A stretch of DNA of 64,000 bases from Pusillimonas caeni (GTDB lineage: Bacteria > Pseudomonadota > Gammaproteobacteria > Burkholderiales > Burkholderiaceae_B), in NCBI RefSeq assembly GCF_003545815.1, contig NZ_PDUW01000001.1:620001-684000 (forward strand), in the 5' to 3' direction. The translations under genes and the position numbers were made by a program. Of the stretch, positions 35,001 through 44,032 are shown in pieces; the first letter of the stretch is position 1, and the number at the start of each line of letters is the position of its first letter. Under the pieces are notes generated by a model. It saw only the letters and a list, made by a program, of their open reading frames with translations, was not told where the DNA came from and did no database searches.

Positions 35001-35669
35001 CAGATAAGCGTCGACCACCGTGGTGTCGCCGCGCGCCACATAGCGGATCAGCGGAGACACTTCATGCGATACCGAAACCTGGGTGTAGCCCGCCTCGCGG
35101 GCCAGCTCGGCCAAGGCCCGCTCGTGGACATTGTTGCGATAGCCATGCATCAGCGCGATGGCGATGGCGGAAAAGCCGTGCCCCCGGGCCTCGCGCAGCG
35201 CCTTGCGCGCCGCTTCGACGTCCAGTTCGCGCACGATGCCGCCCTGGGCATCCAGGCGCTCGTCGATCTCGATGACGGCTTCATGCAGCAACTCGGGCAA
35301 CACGATATGCCGGTCGAACAGGCGGGGCCGGTTCTGGTAGCCGATGCGCAGCGCATCGCGGAACCCCTTCGTGACGGCCAGTACGACGCGCTCGCCCTTG
35401 CGCTCGAGCAGCGCGTTGGTGGCCACCGTGGTGCCCATCTTGACCACTTCGATGCGTTCGACCGGTATGGGCTCGTTCTTGGCCACCCCCAGCAACTGGC
35501 GTATGCCCTGCACCGCCGCGTCGGGATACTGTTCGGGATTTTCGGACAGCAGCTTGGCCGTGACCAGTTCGCCGTCGGGCCGGCGGGCCACCACGTCGGT
35601 GAAGGTGCCCCCTCTGTCTATCCAGAATTGCCAGCGCCCGGCGCCCGTCCGGCTGTGCGGGGCGCTCAT
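32010..35669 (-). CDS. Fused HyuA-HyuB hydantoinase/5-oxoprolinase-type ATP-dependent lactamase
   Basis: A 1219-aa protein in which the ATP-binding HyuA half ([13 protein letters not shown] at the start, [37 protein letters not shown]) is fused to HyuB ([33 protein letters not shown], and a Gly-rich C-terminus). The length fits full 5-oxoprolinases. Such enzymes open a cyclic amide at the cost of ATP. In anaerobic indoleacetate breakdown a related enzyme opens an oxindole lactam (from memory), so that is one candidate here; hydantoins or 5-oxoproline are alternatives. It overlaps the regulator gene by 4 bp. Confidence 0.9.
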   Translation of the reverse strand: MSAPHSRTGAGRWQFWIDRGGTFTDVVARRPDGELVTAKLLSENPEQYPDAAVQGIRQLLGVAKNEPIPVERIEVVKMGTTVATNALLERKGERVVLAVTKGFRDALRIGYQNRPRLFDRHIVLPELLHEAVIEIDERLDAQGGIVRELDVEAARKALREARGHGFSAIAIALMHGYRNNVHERALAELAREAGYTQVSVSHEVSPLIRYVARGDTTVVDAYLSPVLRRYVDQVAAELPGVRLQFMQSSGGLTDAHAFQGKDSILSGPAGGIVGMAGVSAIAGYDRVIGFDMGGTSTDVSHYAGEYERAFDSIVAGVRLRAPMMSIHTVAAGGGSILHFDGARLRVGPESAGANPGPACYRRGGPLTVTDANVMLGRIQPQHFPAVFGPNADQPLDAGIVRRRFAELADQVAAGTGRAITPEQLAQGFLDIAVANMANAIKRISVQRGYDVTRYTLTTFGGAGGQHACRVADALAMPRVLVHPLAGVLSAYGMGLAAATAIRERSVEKVWDAEGEAQARAVLQELCRSARQDLLAQQVSDDHIRIEQRLYLRYEGTDTSLPVILDDAEAMRAAFERAYSMRFSFLMPDRRLVIESAVAEAIGDESDKTAGAFKSEPRGAGDVPAPFDTVEIHADDALLECPLYRSADLRVGDELLGPAIITDANATTLVDPGWRASITRRGDIVLERATPRPQRYAIGTQADPVMLEIFNNLFMSIAEQMGYRLQNTAYSVNIKERLDFSCAIFDAKGDLVANAPHIPVHLGSMSASIQAVTEANRGSIRPGDVFVLNNPYAGGTHLPDVTVVTPVFDAQGRDILFYVGSRGHHADIGGLTPGSMPADSTTIDEEGVLITNFRLVEAGRMRERELRELLAGGPYPARNIDQNLADLRAQIAANEKGREELLNMVQAYGLDVVHAYMQHVQDNAEESVRRAISRVTDGEFTQLLDNGARIQVKLTVDHAARSAIVDFTGTSPRLPNNFNAPRAVTTAAVLYVFRTMIDDDIPINAGGLKPLTLVVPEDSMLNPSYPAAVVAGNVETSTCVTNALYGALGVNAGSQPTMNNLTFGNARHQYYETISGGSGAGGRFDDAGRLVGGFDGTSVVQTQMTNSRMTDPEVLELRVPVRLERYEIRRGSGGAGRWHGGDGGLRTLRFLEPMTVSLLANGWIHPAFGARGGQPGACGESRVIRADGRVEPIKHADSAELEAGDCFEIMTPGGGGFGEP

Positions 35670-36211
35670 AGCGACGACGCCGCACGGGCGGCTTGATCGT
35701 ACAGGCCGGACAGCATGCGCAGCCGCGCCGCCATGGCGGACATGGTTTCGGCGTCGGCCAGCTCGCCTTCGACCGCGGGCAGCAGGCAGCGGTTGCGCAC
35801 CTTGCGGAAGCGCTCGAGCAGTTCGGCGCCCGCCGGGGTGGTGGCGTAGAAGACTTCTTTGCCGACCTTCTCGCCGCGGGCCAGCTTCATGCTGACCAGT
35901 TTCTTGATGGAATAGTTGATCACGTGGCTGTCTTCGTAATTGAGGGTGAAGCAGATGTCGGCCAGCCGCTTGCTGCGGCCGCGATGATGGACGTGGTGCA
36001 GGACCAGCACGTCGGTGATGGCGAGATCCGGCTCGCCGGCGGCGCGCATGCAGCGCACCACCCAGCGCGCAAACGCGTTGTGGGCCACCATCAGTCCGAA
36101 CTCGAACTCGGACAGCGAGGGGTGCGGCCCCCGCGCCAGGTGTTCGGAAGACAGAATACGCGGTGGACACTCGTCCTGACGGCCTGCCGCGGGGCCGCGT
36201 CCATCAGTCAT
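35666..36211 (-). CDS. MarR-like winged-helix regulator (COG5631 type)
   Basis: A 181-aa protein with [48 protein letters not shown] and [20 protein letters not shown], the pattern of the COG5631 MarR-type regulators. It is encoded inside the operon, between the Fe-S gene (8-bp overlap) and the hydantoinase (4-bp overlap), so it may autoregulate the operon. Its own operator is probably the palindrome at 42986-43006. Confidence 0.82.
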   Translation of the reverse strand: MTDGRGPAAGRQDECPPRILSSEHLARGPHPSLSEFEFGLMVAHNAFARWVVRCMRAAGEPDLAITDVLVLHHVHHRGRSKRLADICFTLNYEDSHVINYSIKKLVSMKLARGEKVGKEVFYATTPAGAELLERFRKVRNRCLLPAVEGELADAETMSAMAARLRMLSGLYDQAARAASSL

Positions 36212-36575
36212 CGGCGTTTTCCTCTTGATCGAATCTTTCCTTGACGGGGGCGATCTCGGAGATGAGGTCGCGCACCCGCGCCTTGTTGGGCAGCGGCGCA
36301 ACCTGGTGCCGGGCACCCGGCTGCATCCGCGCCACACAGGCGTAGACGACCTTGCCGTCCAGAATCATCATGCACTCTTTGCAGGCATTGGCGTTGATGC
36401 ACGAGTAGCGGACCGCCAGCGTGTCATCGAGGTGCTCGCGCACCCAGCGCAAGCCGTCCAGCAACGAGGCCGCCGCCGTTTCGGGCAGCTCGTACTCCTG
36501 GACGCGCGAGGGCCCCCGGCCCACGCCGCGCTGCACTTCCAGGACTATGGTTCGATCGTTCTTCTGCGTGTTCAT
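36204..36575 (-). CDS. Small 2Fe-2S protein resembling the N-terminal domain of SdhB/FrdB
   Basis: A 123-aa protein with C59-x5-C65-x2-C68-x11-C80, the plant-type ferredoxin cluster pattern of succinate dehydrogenase/fumarate reductase iron-sulfur subunits. The 4Fe-4S and 3Fe-4S C-terminal domain of SdhB is absent. It overlaps the SdhA-like flavoprotein gene by 4 bp and is probably its electron partner. No membrane anchor gene is present, so the pair is likely soluble. Confidence 0.82.
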   Translation of the reverse strand: MNTQKNDRTIVLEVQRGVGRGPSRVQEYELPETAAASLLDGLRWVREHLDDTLAVRYSCINANACKECMMILDGKVVYACVARMQPGARHQVAPLPNKARVRDLISEIAPVKERFDQEENADD

Positions 36576-38320
36576 GCTTGGCCCTCGTATTCGGTTCCGC
36601 CGGCGGCGGGAATCTCCACCGGCGTCTCCAGGCGCCGCACCGGCTCGGTGTCGAGCCGCCACTGCCCCTTGTCGAGCGCCAGCGTCTGGTTCAATGTCCA
36701 GGCGTCGTCCATGCCCGGGAAGTCATCGCGCTGGTGCGCGCCGCGGCTTTCACGCCGGGCCAGCGCGCTGCGCGTCACGGCCTCGGCCACCAGCAGCATG
36801 TTGTGCAGGTCGAGCGCGTCCAGGCGCACCGGATCCTGCGGCCCGCCGTCGCCCGGCAGGACCTCGCCCAGTTCCGCCTTCAGGACCTGCAGCTCGCCCA
36901 GCGCGTGCTGCAGGCCCTCTTCGTTGCGGAAGGGACCGACATAGTCCTGCATCAGGGCCTGCAGGCGCGCGATCAGGGCCGCGACGTTGGGCGATTCGCC
37001 ATCCTGCGGCGCCGGCTCGAGCCGCGCCAGTGTCGGGCCGGCCAGCTCGAGCGCGCGCCGCGCCTCGACGGCCTTCGCATCGGCGGCATGCGCGGAAGCG
37101 GACCTGCCGGCCTGCAGGCCGAAGGACACGGCCTCGGTAATGGCGTTGCCCGACAGCCGGTTGGCGCCGTTCGCGCCGCCCACGGCTTCGCCGGCCGCGT
37201 ACAGTCCCGGCACGTCGGTGGACATGTCGACCTCCACCCGGATACCGCCCATGTGATAGTGGGCGATGGGCGCCACCTCGATGGGCGACTTGGTGAGGTC
37301 GATGCCGTTGGCCGCAAGCTTGTCGATGATGGGACCGAAGGCCTTGCGCAGCGTTTCTTCGGGCACGTGCTGGAAGCTGAGGTAGGCGCCCCCCGCCGGC
37401 GAGCCGCGCCCCGCTTCGACCTCTTTGAGGATGGCGTAGGTGGCGGCATCGCGCGTGATCGTATAGCCCTCGTTGGAATGGCCGTACTTCTCGACGAATT
37501 CCTCTCCCAGCCCGTTCAGCAGCCGCCCGCCCAGCTTGTAGCGGAAAGGGTCCCACATGATGGGGTCGAAGCCCACCAGGCGAGGCGCCAGGTGCCCGAT
37601 GGGGAAGAACTGCACGAACTCCATGTCGATGAGGCGCGCGCCGGCGCGCAGGGCCAATGCGTAGCCGTCCCCGCCCATGTTCAGCGACGCGCTGTTGCGC
37701 CGGTACAGGCGGGTGAGCCCGCCGGTGGCGACGATGACCGCCCCCGCGCGGATGATCACGGGATGCCCGGTGGTGAGATTCAGGGCCACGGCCCCGCAGG
37801 CGCGTCCCTGCTCCACCAGCAGCTCGAGCACCAGCAGGTCGCCGTAGCGCTCTATGTTGTCATCGTGCGCAACCTGGGTGCGCAAGGTCTTGGCCACGGC
37901 CGGGCCGGTGTTCAGGTAGTCGACGTAGACGCACCGCGGGCGGTCGTGCCCCGGCGCCTGGACCTGGGTCAGGTGGCCGTCGCTGCGCGCCCAGCCCGTT
38001 CCCCAGCTGTCCATCAGCCGGATCGCGTCGATGCCGCTTTCGCACAGCAGCCGGGCGAGCGGCTCGCTGCACAGGCCGCGCCCGGCCTTGAGCGTGTCGG
38101 CATAGTGGTTGCGCCAGTCGTCGGGCGTCTGTTCGCCCAGCGCCACGGCCACGGTCATCTGCGCCATGATGGTGGCGCCGCCCCGGCCGACCAGGCTGCG
38201 GTCCGTCATGATGACCCGGCTGCCGGCCTGCGAGGCCGCCAGCGCGGCGCTCATGCCCGCGCCCCCGGCGCCGATCACCAATACGTCGGTTTCCCGGTTC
38301 ACAATATTTTCAGCAGTCAT
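36572..38320 (-). CDS. SdhA/FrdA-family FAD flavoprotein
   Basis: A 582-aa flavoprotein with the dinucleotide motif GAGGAG at residues 17-22, HYHMGGIRVEVD and VPGLYAAGEAVGGANGANRL in the substrate/FAD domain, and GAHQRDDFP near the C-terminus, as in fumarate reductase/succinate dehydrogenase. The His that carries covalent FAD in SdhA is missing (RSLVGRGGAT), so FAD is probably non-covalent. With the 2Fe-2S partner it may oxidise or reduce a pathway intermediate. The substrate is unknown. Confidence 0.85.
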   Translation of the reverse strand: MTAENIVNRETDVLVIGAGGAGMSAALAASQAGSRVIMTDRSLVGRGGATIMAQMTVAVALGEQTPDDWRNHYADTLKAGRGLCSEPLARLLCESGIDAIRLMDSWGTGWARSDGHLTQVQAPGHDRPRCVYVDYLNTGPAVAKTLRTQVAHDDNIERYGDLLVLELLVEQGRACGAVALNLTTGHPVIIRAGAVIVATGGLTRLYRRNSASLNMGGDGYALALRAGARLIDMEFVQFFPIGHLAPRLVGFDPIMWDPFRYKLGGRLLNGLGEEFVEKYGHSNEGYTITRDAATYAILKEVEAGRGSPAGGAYLSFQHVPEETLRKAFGPIIDKLAANGIDLTKSPIEVAPIAHYHMGGIRVEVDMSTDVPGLYAAGEAVGGANGANRLSGNAITEAVSFGLQAGRSASAHAADAKAVEARRALELAGPTLARLEPAPQDGESPNVAALIARLQALMQDYVGPFRNEEGLQHALGELQVLKAELGEVLPGDGGPQDPVRLDALDLHNMLLVAEAVTRSALARRESRGAHQRDDFPGMDDAWTLNQTLALDKGQWRLDTEPVRRLETPVEIPAAGGTEYEGQA

Positions 38321-39054
38321 GCCGCCCCCAAGTAAGCTTTCTGAACGGTGGGATCGGCCGCGAGTTCGGTCGCGCCGCCCTGCAAGATGACGTGCCCGTG
38401 CTGCAGCACGTAGGCACGATCGGCGAGCTCCAGCGCAATGCGCGCGTTCTGCTCGACCAGCAATATGGTCTGCCCCGCTGCCTTCCAGCGGAACAGCACC
38501 TCGTAGACCAGGTCGACGAACTTGGGCGACAGGCCCATGGACGGTTCGTCGATGCAGATGAGCTTGCCGCGCCGCAGCCAGGCCCGCCCGAGCGCCAGCA
38601 TCTGCTGCTCGCCGCCCGACAGGGTGCCGGCCGCCTGCTTGCGCCGCTCGGCCAGGCGGGGAAAGGAGGCGAATACTTCCTCGAGGTCGCGCTCGATTTC
38701 CTGCTTGTCGCGGCGGCGCGGATAGGCGCCCATCAGCAGGTTTTCGTAGACCGACATCTCGGGAAACACCCGGCGCCCTTCGGGCACGCTGGCCACGCCG
38801 CGCTCGATGACGTCCGGCGAGGACAGGCCATGGATGGCTTGGCCCTCGAGCAGAATGCGGCCGCGCGAGGGATGGACCAGGCCCAGTACCGACTTGAGGG
38901 TGGTCGATTTGCCCGAGGCATTGCCGCCCAGCACGGACACCACTTCGCCCGCCTGCACATGCAGGCTTACGCCGAACAGCGCCTGTACCGGCCCATAGTG
39001 GACGTCGATGTCGTCCACCAGAAGAAAAGGCTGATTCTTATCCAAGGTGTGCAT
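38317..39054 (-). CDS. livF: Branched-chain-type ABC transporter ATPase
   Basis: A 245-aa ATPase of the LivF group: Walker A GGNASGKST (with Asn in place of the usual Gly-Ala), signature LSGGEQQMLALGRA, Walker B KLICIDEPSMGLSP and the H-loop replaced by VEQN, typical of LivF. The true start is the ATG at 39054, which overlaps livG by 17 bp. The 3' end overlaps the flavoprotein gene by 4 bp. Confidence 0.9.
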   Translation of the reverse strand: MHTLDKNQPFLLVDDIDVHYGPVQALFGVSLHVQAGEVVSVLGGNASGKSTTLKSVLGLVHPSRGRILLEGQAIHGLSSPDVIERGVASVPEGRRVFPEMSVYENLLMGAYPRRRDKQEIERDLEEVFASFPRLAERRKQAAGTLSGGEQQMLALGRAWLRRGKLICIDEPSMGLSPKFVDLVYEVLFRWKAAGQTILLVEQNARIALELADRAYVLQHGHVILQGGATELAADPTVQKAYLGAA

Positions 39055-39889
39055 CCGATGAAACAGGGCGGGTGCGAACCCGGCCCAGGTAAGCTTCGAC
39101 GACTTCCGGATGGTCGAGCGCATGCTCGGGATCGCCTTGGGCCAGCACCTTGCCCTGGTTGAGCACGATGACCCGGTCGGCCACCGAGCGCACCAGCGAC
39201 AGCTTGTGCTCGACCACGAGTATGCCCAGCTCGGGACGCATGCGCCGCAGTTCGAGCAGCAGCCTGGTCAACTCGCCGGTTTCGGTGGGATTCATGCCCG
39301 CCGCCGGCTCGTCCAGCAGCAGGTAATCGGGCTGGCCGGCCAGCACGCGGGCGATCTCCAGACGCCGGCGGTTGGCGTACGACAGGCTGAAGGCCGGCTG
39401 GTGCCTGCGCGGCCACAGCCTGTCGCCGAACAGCTGCAGCGTCTCGCGCGCGATGGCCTCCTGGCCCTCGACCTTCTTGCGCCAGCCGGACAGTGGAACC
39501 AGCCCGGCCAGCAGCTCGTAAAGCGGATTGATCAGGAAGCGCCCATGCGGGCGGCGCAGCAGTCGCGCCTGGGTGCCCAGCATCACGCTGTCCCACACCG
39601 ACAAGGCGGGAAACACGCGCGACGTCTGGAAGCTGCGCCCGATGCCCAGCCGGGCGATGCGCTCCGGCGGCAGGCGGTCGATGCGCCGTCCGTCGACCTC
39701 GATGTGGCCGCCCGACAGGCGTTCTATGCCGCTGATCAGCTGGATGAGGGTGGACTTGCCCGCGCCGTTCGGTCCCACCAGGGCCAGGGTCTCGCCCGCC
39801 GCCAGGCTGAAGCTGACGTCGTCCACCGCCCTGACTCCGTCGAAATGGCGCGAAACGCCCCGCACCTGTATGCCTTGCAATGTCGCCAT
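39038..39889 (-). CDS. livG: Branched-chain-type ABC transporter ATPase
   Basis: A 283-aa LivG-type ATPase with Walker A GPNGAGKST, LSYANRRRLEIARVLAGQPDYLLLDEP carrying a variant signature and Walker B, and VVEHKLSLVRSVADRV. The start codon overlaps the permease stop (TGATG). It works with LivF as the heterodimeric motor for the fused permease. Confidence 0.9.
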   Translation of the reverse strand: MATLQGIQVRGVSRHFDGVRAVDDVSFSLAAGETLALVGPNGAGKSTLIQLISGIERLSGGHIEVDGRRIDRLPPERIARLGIGRSFQTSRVFPALSVWDSVMLGTQARLLRRPHGRFLINPLYELLAGLVPLSGWRKKVEGQEAIARETLQLFGDRLWPRRHQPAFSLSYANRRRLEIARVLAGQPDYLLLDEPAAGMNPTETGELTRLLLELRRMRPELGILVVEHKLSLVRSVADRVIVLNQGKVLAQGDPEHALDHPEVVEAYLGRVRTRPVSSDAHLG

Positions 39890-41769
39890 CACCGCGCTCC
39901 CAGCATGCCGTGCGGACGCATCCGCAACACCATCAGAAGAAATACGCCGTAGACGATCATGCGCCATTCGGCAAAAGGCCGGAACAGCTCGGGCACGATG
40001 GTCAGCAGGAAGCCGGCCGCCGCGGCGCCGGTCAGATTGCCCAGGCCGCCCAGCACCGCCATGGTCAGCAGAAGCAGCGAGGCGTGCACGTTGAAGCTGT
40101 CCGGGCTGATGACGCTTTGCACATAGGCGAACAGGCCGCCCGCCGCCCCCGCCAGGGCGCCGGACACGGCGAAGGCCATGAGCATGTAGCGCCGCACGGG
40201 CAGTCCGGCGGCATGCGCGGCCAGGCGGTCTTCGCGTATGCCGCGCCAGGCCCGGCCGATTTCGGAATCGAGCAGCCGCTGCACCAGGAATAGCCCCACC
40301 GCGGCCACCAGCGCCACCAGCCAGAACTTGTGGCCGATGGCGCTCAGGCGCAGGCCGCCCAGCAGATCGAACTGGGGCGCCGGTATATTGAGAAAGCCCA
40401 TGGGACCGCGCGTGACCGACAGCCAGGTCATGAAGACGAGAAAGCCGATCTGGCCGATGGCCAGCGTGCCCAGGGCGGCCGTATGGCCGCTGAGCTTGTA
40501 CAGCGGCAGGGACGCCACTGCCGCCACCACGGCCGTCAGCAGGATGGCGGCCGGCAGCGCCACTTCGGCCGGCAGGCCGTAAGTGTGCCCCAGCACCGCG
40601 ACCGTGTAGGCGCCCACGCCGTAGAAAGCGGCATGGCCGACCGACAGCACTCCGAGCGAGCCCGATATCAATGAAACGCTGGCCGAGAGCATGGCGAAGA
40701 TCATGCCGTACACCACGGCCTGCAGCACATAGCTGCTTTGCGTGATGAGGGGCAGCGCCGCCAGCGCCAGGCCCGCGGCGAGAAATCCCCAGGCGGGCAT
40801 TTCGATGATGCGGTGGGCCGCGCGCTGGCTGGACGCCGATGCCAGCAGGCTGGTACTGGGCATGCTGCCCGAGGCCGCGCCCGAGCCGCCCAGGGCGCTC
40901 AGGCGGCTGTCGCCCAGCAGCCCCTGCGGACGAAACAGCAGGAAGACCAGCAGCAGCGAGAAGGCCACGAGGTCGCGATAGCCCTCGCCCACGTAGGCGC
41001 TGGCCAGCGTCTCGACGATGCCCAGGGACAGGCCGCCCACCACGGCGCCGGGAATGCTGGTCAGTCCGCCCAGCAGCGCCGCGGCAAAGCCCTTGAGCGC
41101 GAAAGGCATGCCCATCTGCGGAAACACGCTCTTGAAATAGAGCGCCACCAGGATGCCGCTGAGCGCGCCCAGCGTGCCCGCCAGGGCGAACGCCAGCCGG
41201 CGCACGTTGTCGGTGCGCACGCCCAACTGCGCCGCGGCGTCGCGGTCCTGGGCGGTGGCGCGCACGCCCCGGCCCATCCACGAATGCGTCAGGAACCAGG
41301 TCAGCGCCAGGGCGGCCAGGCCGCCGAAGACGAAGATGAGGATGTCGGTGCTGGTGATGTAGGCCCCGCCGATGAAGAAGGTCACTTCTTCGAACGGCAG
41401 CGGAAAGGCCTGCCCCTCGGGCGACCAGATGATTTCGGCAAGCTGGTCGACGATGATGCTGATGGCCAGGGTGGACAGCACCGGCGCGATGTAGGGACCG
41501 TTTTCGAGCGGCCGCAGCGCGACGCCCTCGAGCAGCATGCCCAGCACGGTGACCAGCGCGATGGCGCCCACCGCGGCGATGGGCAGCGGCAGTCCCAGCC
41601 AGGTCACGCCGCTGAAGGCGAAGAACGCCCCGAGCATGAACAGGGCGCCCTGGGCGAAATTGATCAGGTTGGAAACGCCGAAGACCAGGCTGAAGCCCAG
41701 TGCGATCAGGGCATAGACCTGGCCGATGGCCAGGCCGTTCAGGACCTGGCTTAAGAATAGTTCAATCAT
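39889..41769 (-). CDS. Fused LivH-LivM permease
   Basis: A 626-aa membrane protein that joins the two permeases of branched-chain-type importers. The N-terminal half is LivH-like (LNGLAIGQVYALIALGFSLV, FAQGALFMLGAF) and the C-terminal half from about residue 325 is LivM-like (SLISGSLGVLSVGHAAFYGV, RGIREDRLAAHAAGL). Fusion of livH and livM occurs in several betaproteobacterial aromatic-acid importers. It overlaps the binding-protein gene by 4 bp. Confidence 0.9.
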   Translation of the reverse strand: MIELFLSQVLNGLAIGQVYALIALGFSLVFGVSNLINFAQGALFMLGAFFAFSGVTWLGLPLPIAAVGAIALVTVLGMLLEGVALRPLENGPYIAPVLSTLAISIIVDQLAEIIWSPEGQAFPLPFEEVTFFIGGAYITSTDILIFVFGGLAALALTWFLTHSWMGRGVRATAQDRDAAAQLGVRTDNVRRLAFALAGTLGALSGILVALYFKSVFPQMGMPFALKGFAAALLGGLTSIPGAVVGGLSLGIVETLASAYVGEGYRDLVAFSLLLVFLLFRPQGLLGDSRLSALGGSGAASGSMPSTSLLASASSQRAAHRIIEMPAWGFLAAGLALAALPLITQSSYVLQAVVYGMIFAMLSASVSLISGSLGVLSVGHAAFYGVGAYTVAVLGHTYGLPAEVALPAAILLTAVVAAVASLPLYKLSGHTAALGTLAIGQIGFLVFMTWLSVTRGPMGFLNIPAPQFDLLGGLRLSAIGHKFWLVALVAAVGLFLVQRLLDSEIGRAWRGIREDRLAAHAAGLPVRRYMLMAFAVSGALAGAAGGLFAYVQSVISPDSFNVHASLLLLTMAVLGGLGNLTGAAAAGFLLTIVPELFRPFAEWRMIVYGVFLLMVLRMRPHGMLGAR

Positions 41770-42881
41770 TGAAACAGTTCGAACTTGCCGTTCTTCACCG
41801 TGATGAAGATGGGGTCCTTTTTGACGTTGCCGTGATCGTATTTGGTGACGCCCGTCACGCCTTCATAGGCCGGGCCGTTGGCCAGTTCGTCGCGCACCGC
41901 CTCGCCGGTAAGCGGCTTGCCCGACTTGATGACGCGCCGAATGGCTTCGACGCCCACCGCCGTGGCGTCATACGCCAGCGCCGCGAACTGGTCCGGCAGC
42001 TTGCCGTACTTGGCCTGATAGGCTTCGGTAAAGGCTTTCTTGGAAGGGTCTCCCGCAAAGAAGATAGTGTGCAGCACCACGCCCTCGGCCGCCTTGCCCG
42101 ACAGCTCGATGAACTTGGGCGAAGTCAGCGGGATGCCGCCGCCGACCGGGATGTCGACGCCCGCCTGGCGCAGTTGCTGGATGAAGATGGACGCTTCCTG
42201 GTAAGGCAGGGCCAGGAAGACGCCCTCGGGCTTGAGCGCCTTGACCTTGCTGATGAACGGCCGGAAGTCGCGCGAACCGGGCTGCACGCTTTCCAGCAGC
42301 AGCACCTCGCCGCCCGCCTTCTTGATGGCTTCGGCGGTCGCCTTGCCGGTGTACACGCCCCAGTCGTCCTGCGAGTAGGGAATGACGACCTTGTTGGCCT
42401 TGAGCTTTTGCTGGATGGTGTCGGCGTTGTACTGGGCCAGCACGTCGTCGGTGTTGTTCTGGCGGAAGACGTAGTCGCTTTGCTTGGTGAAGTCGGGGTG
42501 CGAAGACGTGGGGCTGATCTGCGGGATCTTGGCTTCAGAGAAAATGGGCGAAGCGGCCATCGAGGACGTGGTCGACCAGGAACCGATGGCCAGCACCACG
42601 CCGGGGGTGCCGGCTATCTTGCGCGCCACCGTGGCGGCCTCTTGCGGCGAGTTGCGGTCGTCCTCGACGAGAAGTTTGACGGGCCGCCCTTCGATGCCGC
42701 CCTGCTGCTTCACTTCGTCCAGGTACAGTTCGACGGCATTTTTGAAGCTGGCGCCATATTCGGCGAAGTTGCCCGACAAATGAGAGAAGAAACCGATGGT
42801 TACGGGCTCGGCCGCGTGTACCGGCGCCGCCAGGAAGGCGGGCAGCAGGGCCGCGAGGAATGTGGATCGAATCAATCGCAT
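41766..42881 (-). CDS. Periplasmic substrate-binding protein of a Liv-type importer
   Basis: A 371-aa type-I solute-binding protein with a signal peptide cleaved after VHA, then VTIGFFSHLSGNFAEYG. It is the first gene of the minus-strand operon. In this context it should bind an aromatic or heterocyclic carboxylate rather than an amino acid. The whole operon is built of overlapping starts and stops, so it is expressed as one unit. Confidence 0.9.
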   Translation of the reverse strand: MRLIRSTFLAALLPAFLAAPVHAAEPVTIGFFSHLSGNFAEYGASFKNAVELYLDEVKQQGGIEGRPVKLLVEDDRNSPQEAATVARKIAGTPGVVLAIGSWSTTSSMAASPIFSEAKIPQISPTSSHPDFTKQSDYVFRQNNTDDVLAQYNADTIQQKLKANKVVIPYSQDDWGVYTGKATAEAIKKAGGEVLLLESVQPGSRDFRPFISKVKALKPEGVFLALPYQEASIFIQQLRQAGVDIPVGGGIPLTSPKFIELSGKAAEGVVLHTIFFAGDPSKKAFTEAYQAKYGKLPDQFAALAYDATAVGVEAIRRVIKSGKPLTGEAVRDELANGPAYEGVTGVTKYDHGNVKKDPIFITVKNGKFELFQ

Positions 42882-42985
42882 CGCTTGTCTACCTTGAAAA
42901 AGTGAAGAACGCCGACCGTTCGACCCCTTTGGGCCCGGCGAAAAGGCTCGCCGTGTCGTCGTCGCAGTACGACAAGATATTAATA

Positions 42986-43006
42986 GTTAGTTGATAATTT
43001 ACTAAC
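42986..43006. promoter_or_regulatory. Candidate operator of the minus-strand catabolic operon
   Basis: GTTAGT, nine bases (TGATAATTT), ACTAAC: a perfect inverted repeat about 105 bp upstream of the binding-protein gene. It lies where transcription from the -10 at 43014-43009 would start, a typical position for MarR repression. A second palindrome, TATTA-TAGG-TAATA, lies at 43008-43021. Confidence 0.5.
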
Positions 43007-43008
43007 GT

Positions 43009-43014
43009 ATTATA
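43009..43014 (-). promoter_or_regulatory. -10 element upstream of the binding-protein operon
   Basis: TATAAT on the minus strand, inside the palindrome TATTA-TAGG-TAATA and just upstream of the GTTAGT operator. No good -35 is seen at 16-18 nt. Confidence 0.5.
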
Positions 43015-43059
43015 GGTAATAAGCTAATGAAGACGTCTCTTCATGGCAGGAATTTCCGA

Positions 43060-43089
43060 ATAAAAACCGCTGCCCGAAAGGGGCAGCGG
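43060..43089 (-). terminator. Intrinsic terminator downstream of fghA
   Basis: A stem of CCGCTGCC paired with GGCAGCGG around a loop containing CGAAAGG. The minus-strand transcript continues into TTTTTATT. It ends fghA about 80 nt after the stop and insulates it from the binding-protein operon. Confidence 0.8.
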
Positions 43090-43171
43090 ATACGGTTGCC
43101 GGCCAGACAAAGACGGTGCTTGAGCCACGGCGAAGCGGCGCCGGGAAGCGTCCGCCTACACGAACGGGCGC

Positions 43172-44032
43172 CTACTTCAATTGCTTCGCATGGAAGTCCA
43201 TATGGTCTTGCATGAAAGTGGAAATGAAGTAATAGCCGTGGTCGTAGCCTTCGTGGCGGCGCAGCGTCAGCGGCTGCCCGGCCTTTTCGCATGCCGCCTC
43301 GAAAGCCTCGGGATAGAGCTGCTCGGCCAGGAAGCTGTCGGCCAGGCCCTGGTCGACCAGAATGCCGCCCGGGAAGGGGCAATTGGCTTCTTCCATCAGC
43401 AAAGACGCATCGTATTGCGCCCATTGCTCGCGATCTTCGCCCAAATACCCTGAAAAAGCCTTGTGACCCCAGGGGCATTGGGTGGGCGAAGCAATCGGCG
43501 CGAAGGCCGAGACCGAGCGGAACTTGCCGGGATGGCGCTGGGCCAGCACCAGCGCGCCATGGCCGCCCATCGAGTGGCCGAAAATGCCCGCCCTGCCCGC
43601 GTCGCCCGGCAACTGCGTGGTGGCGATGCCGTACAGTTCGCCGGTGACATAGCTTTCCATGCGGTAATGCGTGTTCCAGGGCGCCTGGGTGGCATCGAGG
43701 TAAAAACCCGCGCCGGTGCCGAAGTCCCAGCCTTCGTCTTCGCCCGGCACATTGGCCCCGCGGGGGCTGGTGTCGGGCGCCACCAGCATGATGCCGTGGC
43801 GCGCCGCCCACTGCTGGGCGCCGCCTTTGATCATGAAGGTTTCTTCGGTGCAGGTCAGGCCGGCCAGATAGAACAGCACCGGCACCTTGGCGGCCGGATC
43901 CGCCGCTGCGGCGGGCGGCAGGTACACCGAAAAGCGCATCGGCAGGCCGATGGCGCTGGAGTCATGCTTGTAAAAGCGCTGCACGCCGTCGAAACAGCGG
44001 TGTTCGCTGAGCAGTTCGAGCTCAATGGACAT
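43172..44032 (-). CDS. fghA: S-formylglutathione hydrolase
   Basis: A 286-aa esterase-D family enzyme: LAGLTCTEETFMIKGGAQ, APDTSPRG, the nucleophile elbow GHSMGG with S154, and GYDHGYYFISTFM with the catalytic His. It hydrolyses S-formylglutathione to formate and glutathione in formaldehyde detoxification. The ATG at 44032 has AGGAG upstream. The usual partner, glutathione-dependent formaldehyde dehydrogenase, is not in the window. Confidence 0.93.
   Translation of the reverse strand: MSIELELLSEHRCFDGVQRFYKHDSSAIGLPMRFSVYLPPAAAADPAAKVPVLFYLAGLTCTEETFMIKGGAQQWAARHGIMLVAPDTSPRGANVPGEDEGWDFGTGAGFYLDATQAPWNTHYRMESYVTGELYGIATTQLPGDAGRAGIFGHSMGGHGALVLAQRHPGKFRSVSAFAPIASPTQCPWGHKAFSGYLGEDREQWAQYDASLLMEEANCPFPGGILVDQGLADSFLAEQLYPEAFEAACEKAGQPLTLRRHEGYDHGYYFISTFMQDHMDFHAKQLK

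Noticed and set aside
32004-35696. 1230-codon open frame antisense to the hydantoinase
   Set aside because: High GC codon bias leaves long open frames opposite real genes. The translation shows no domain and the sense frame matches HyuA/HyuB throughout.
18462-43000. Recently acquired genomic island with integrase or tRNA borders
   Set aside because: No integrase, tRNA or attachment repeats are visible, and base composition and codon use look like those of the flanking housekeeping genes.
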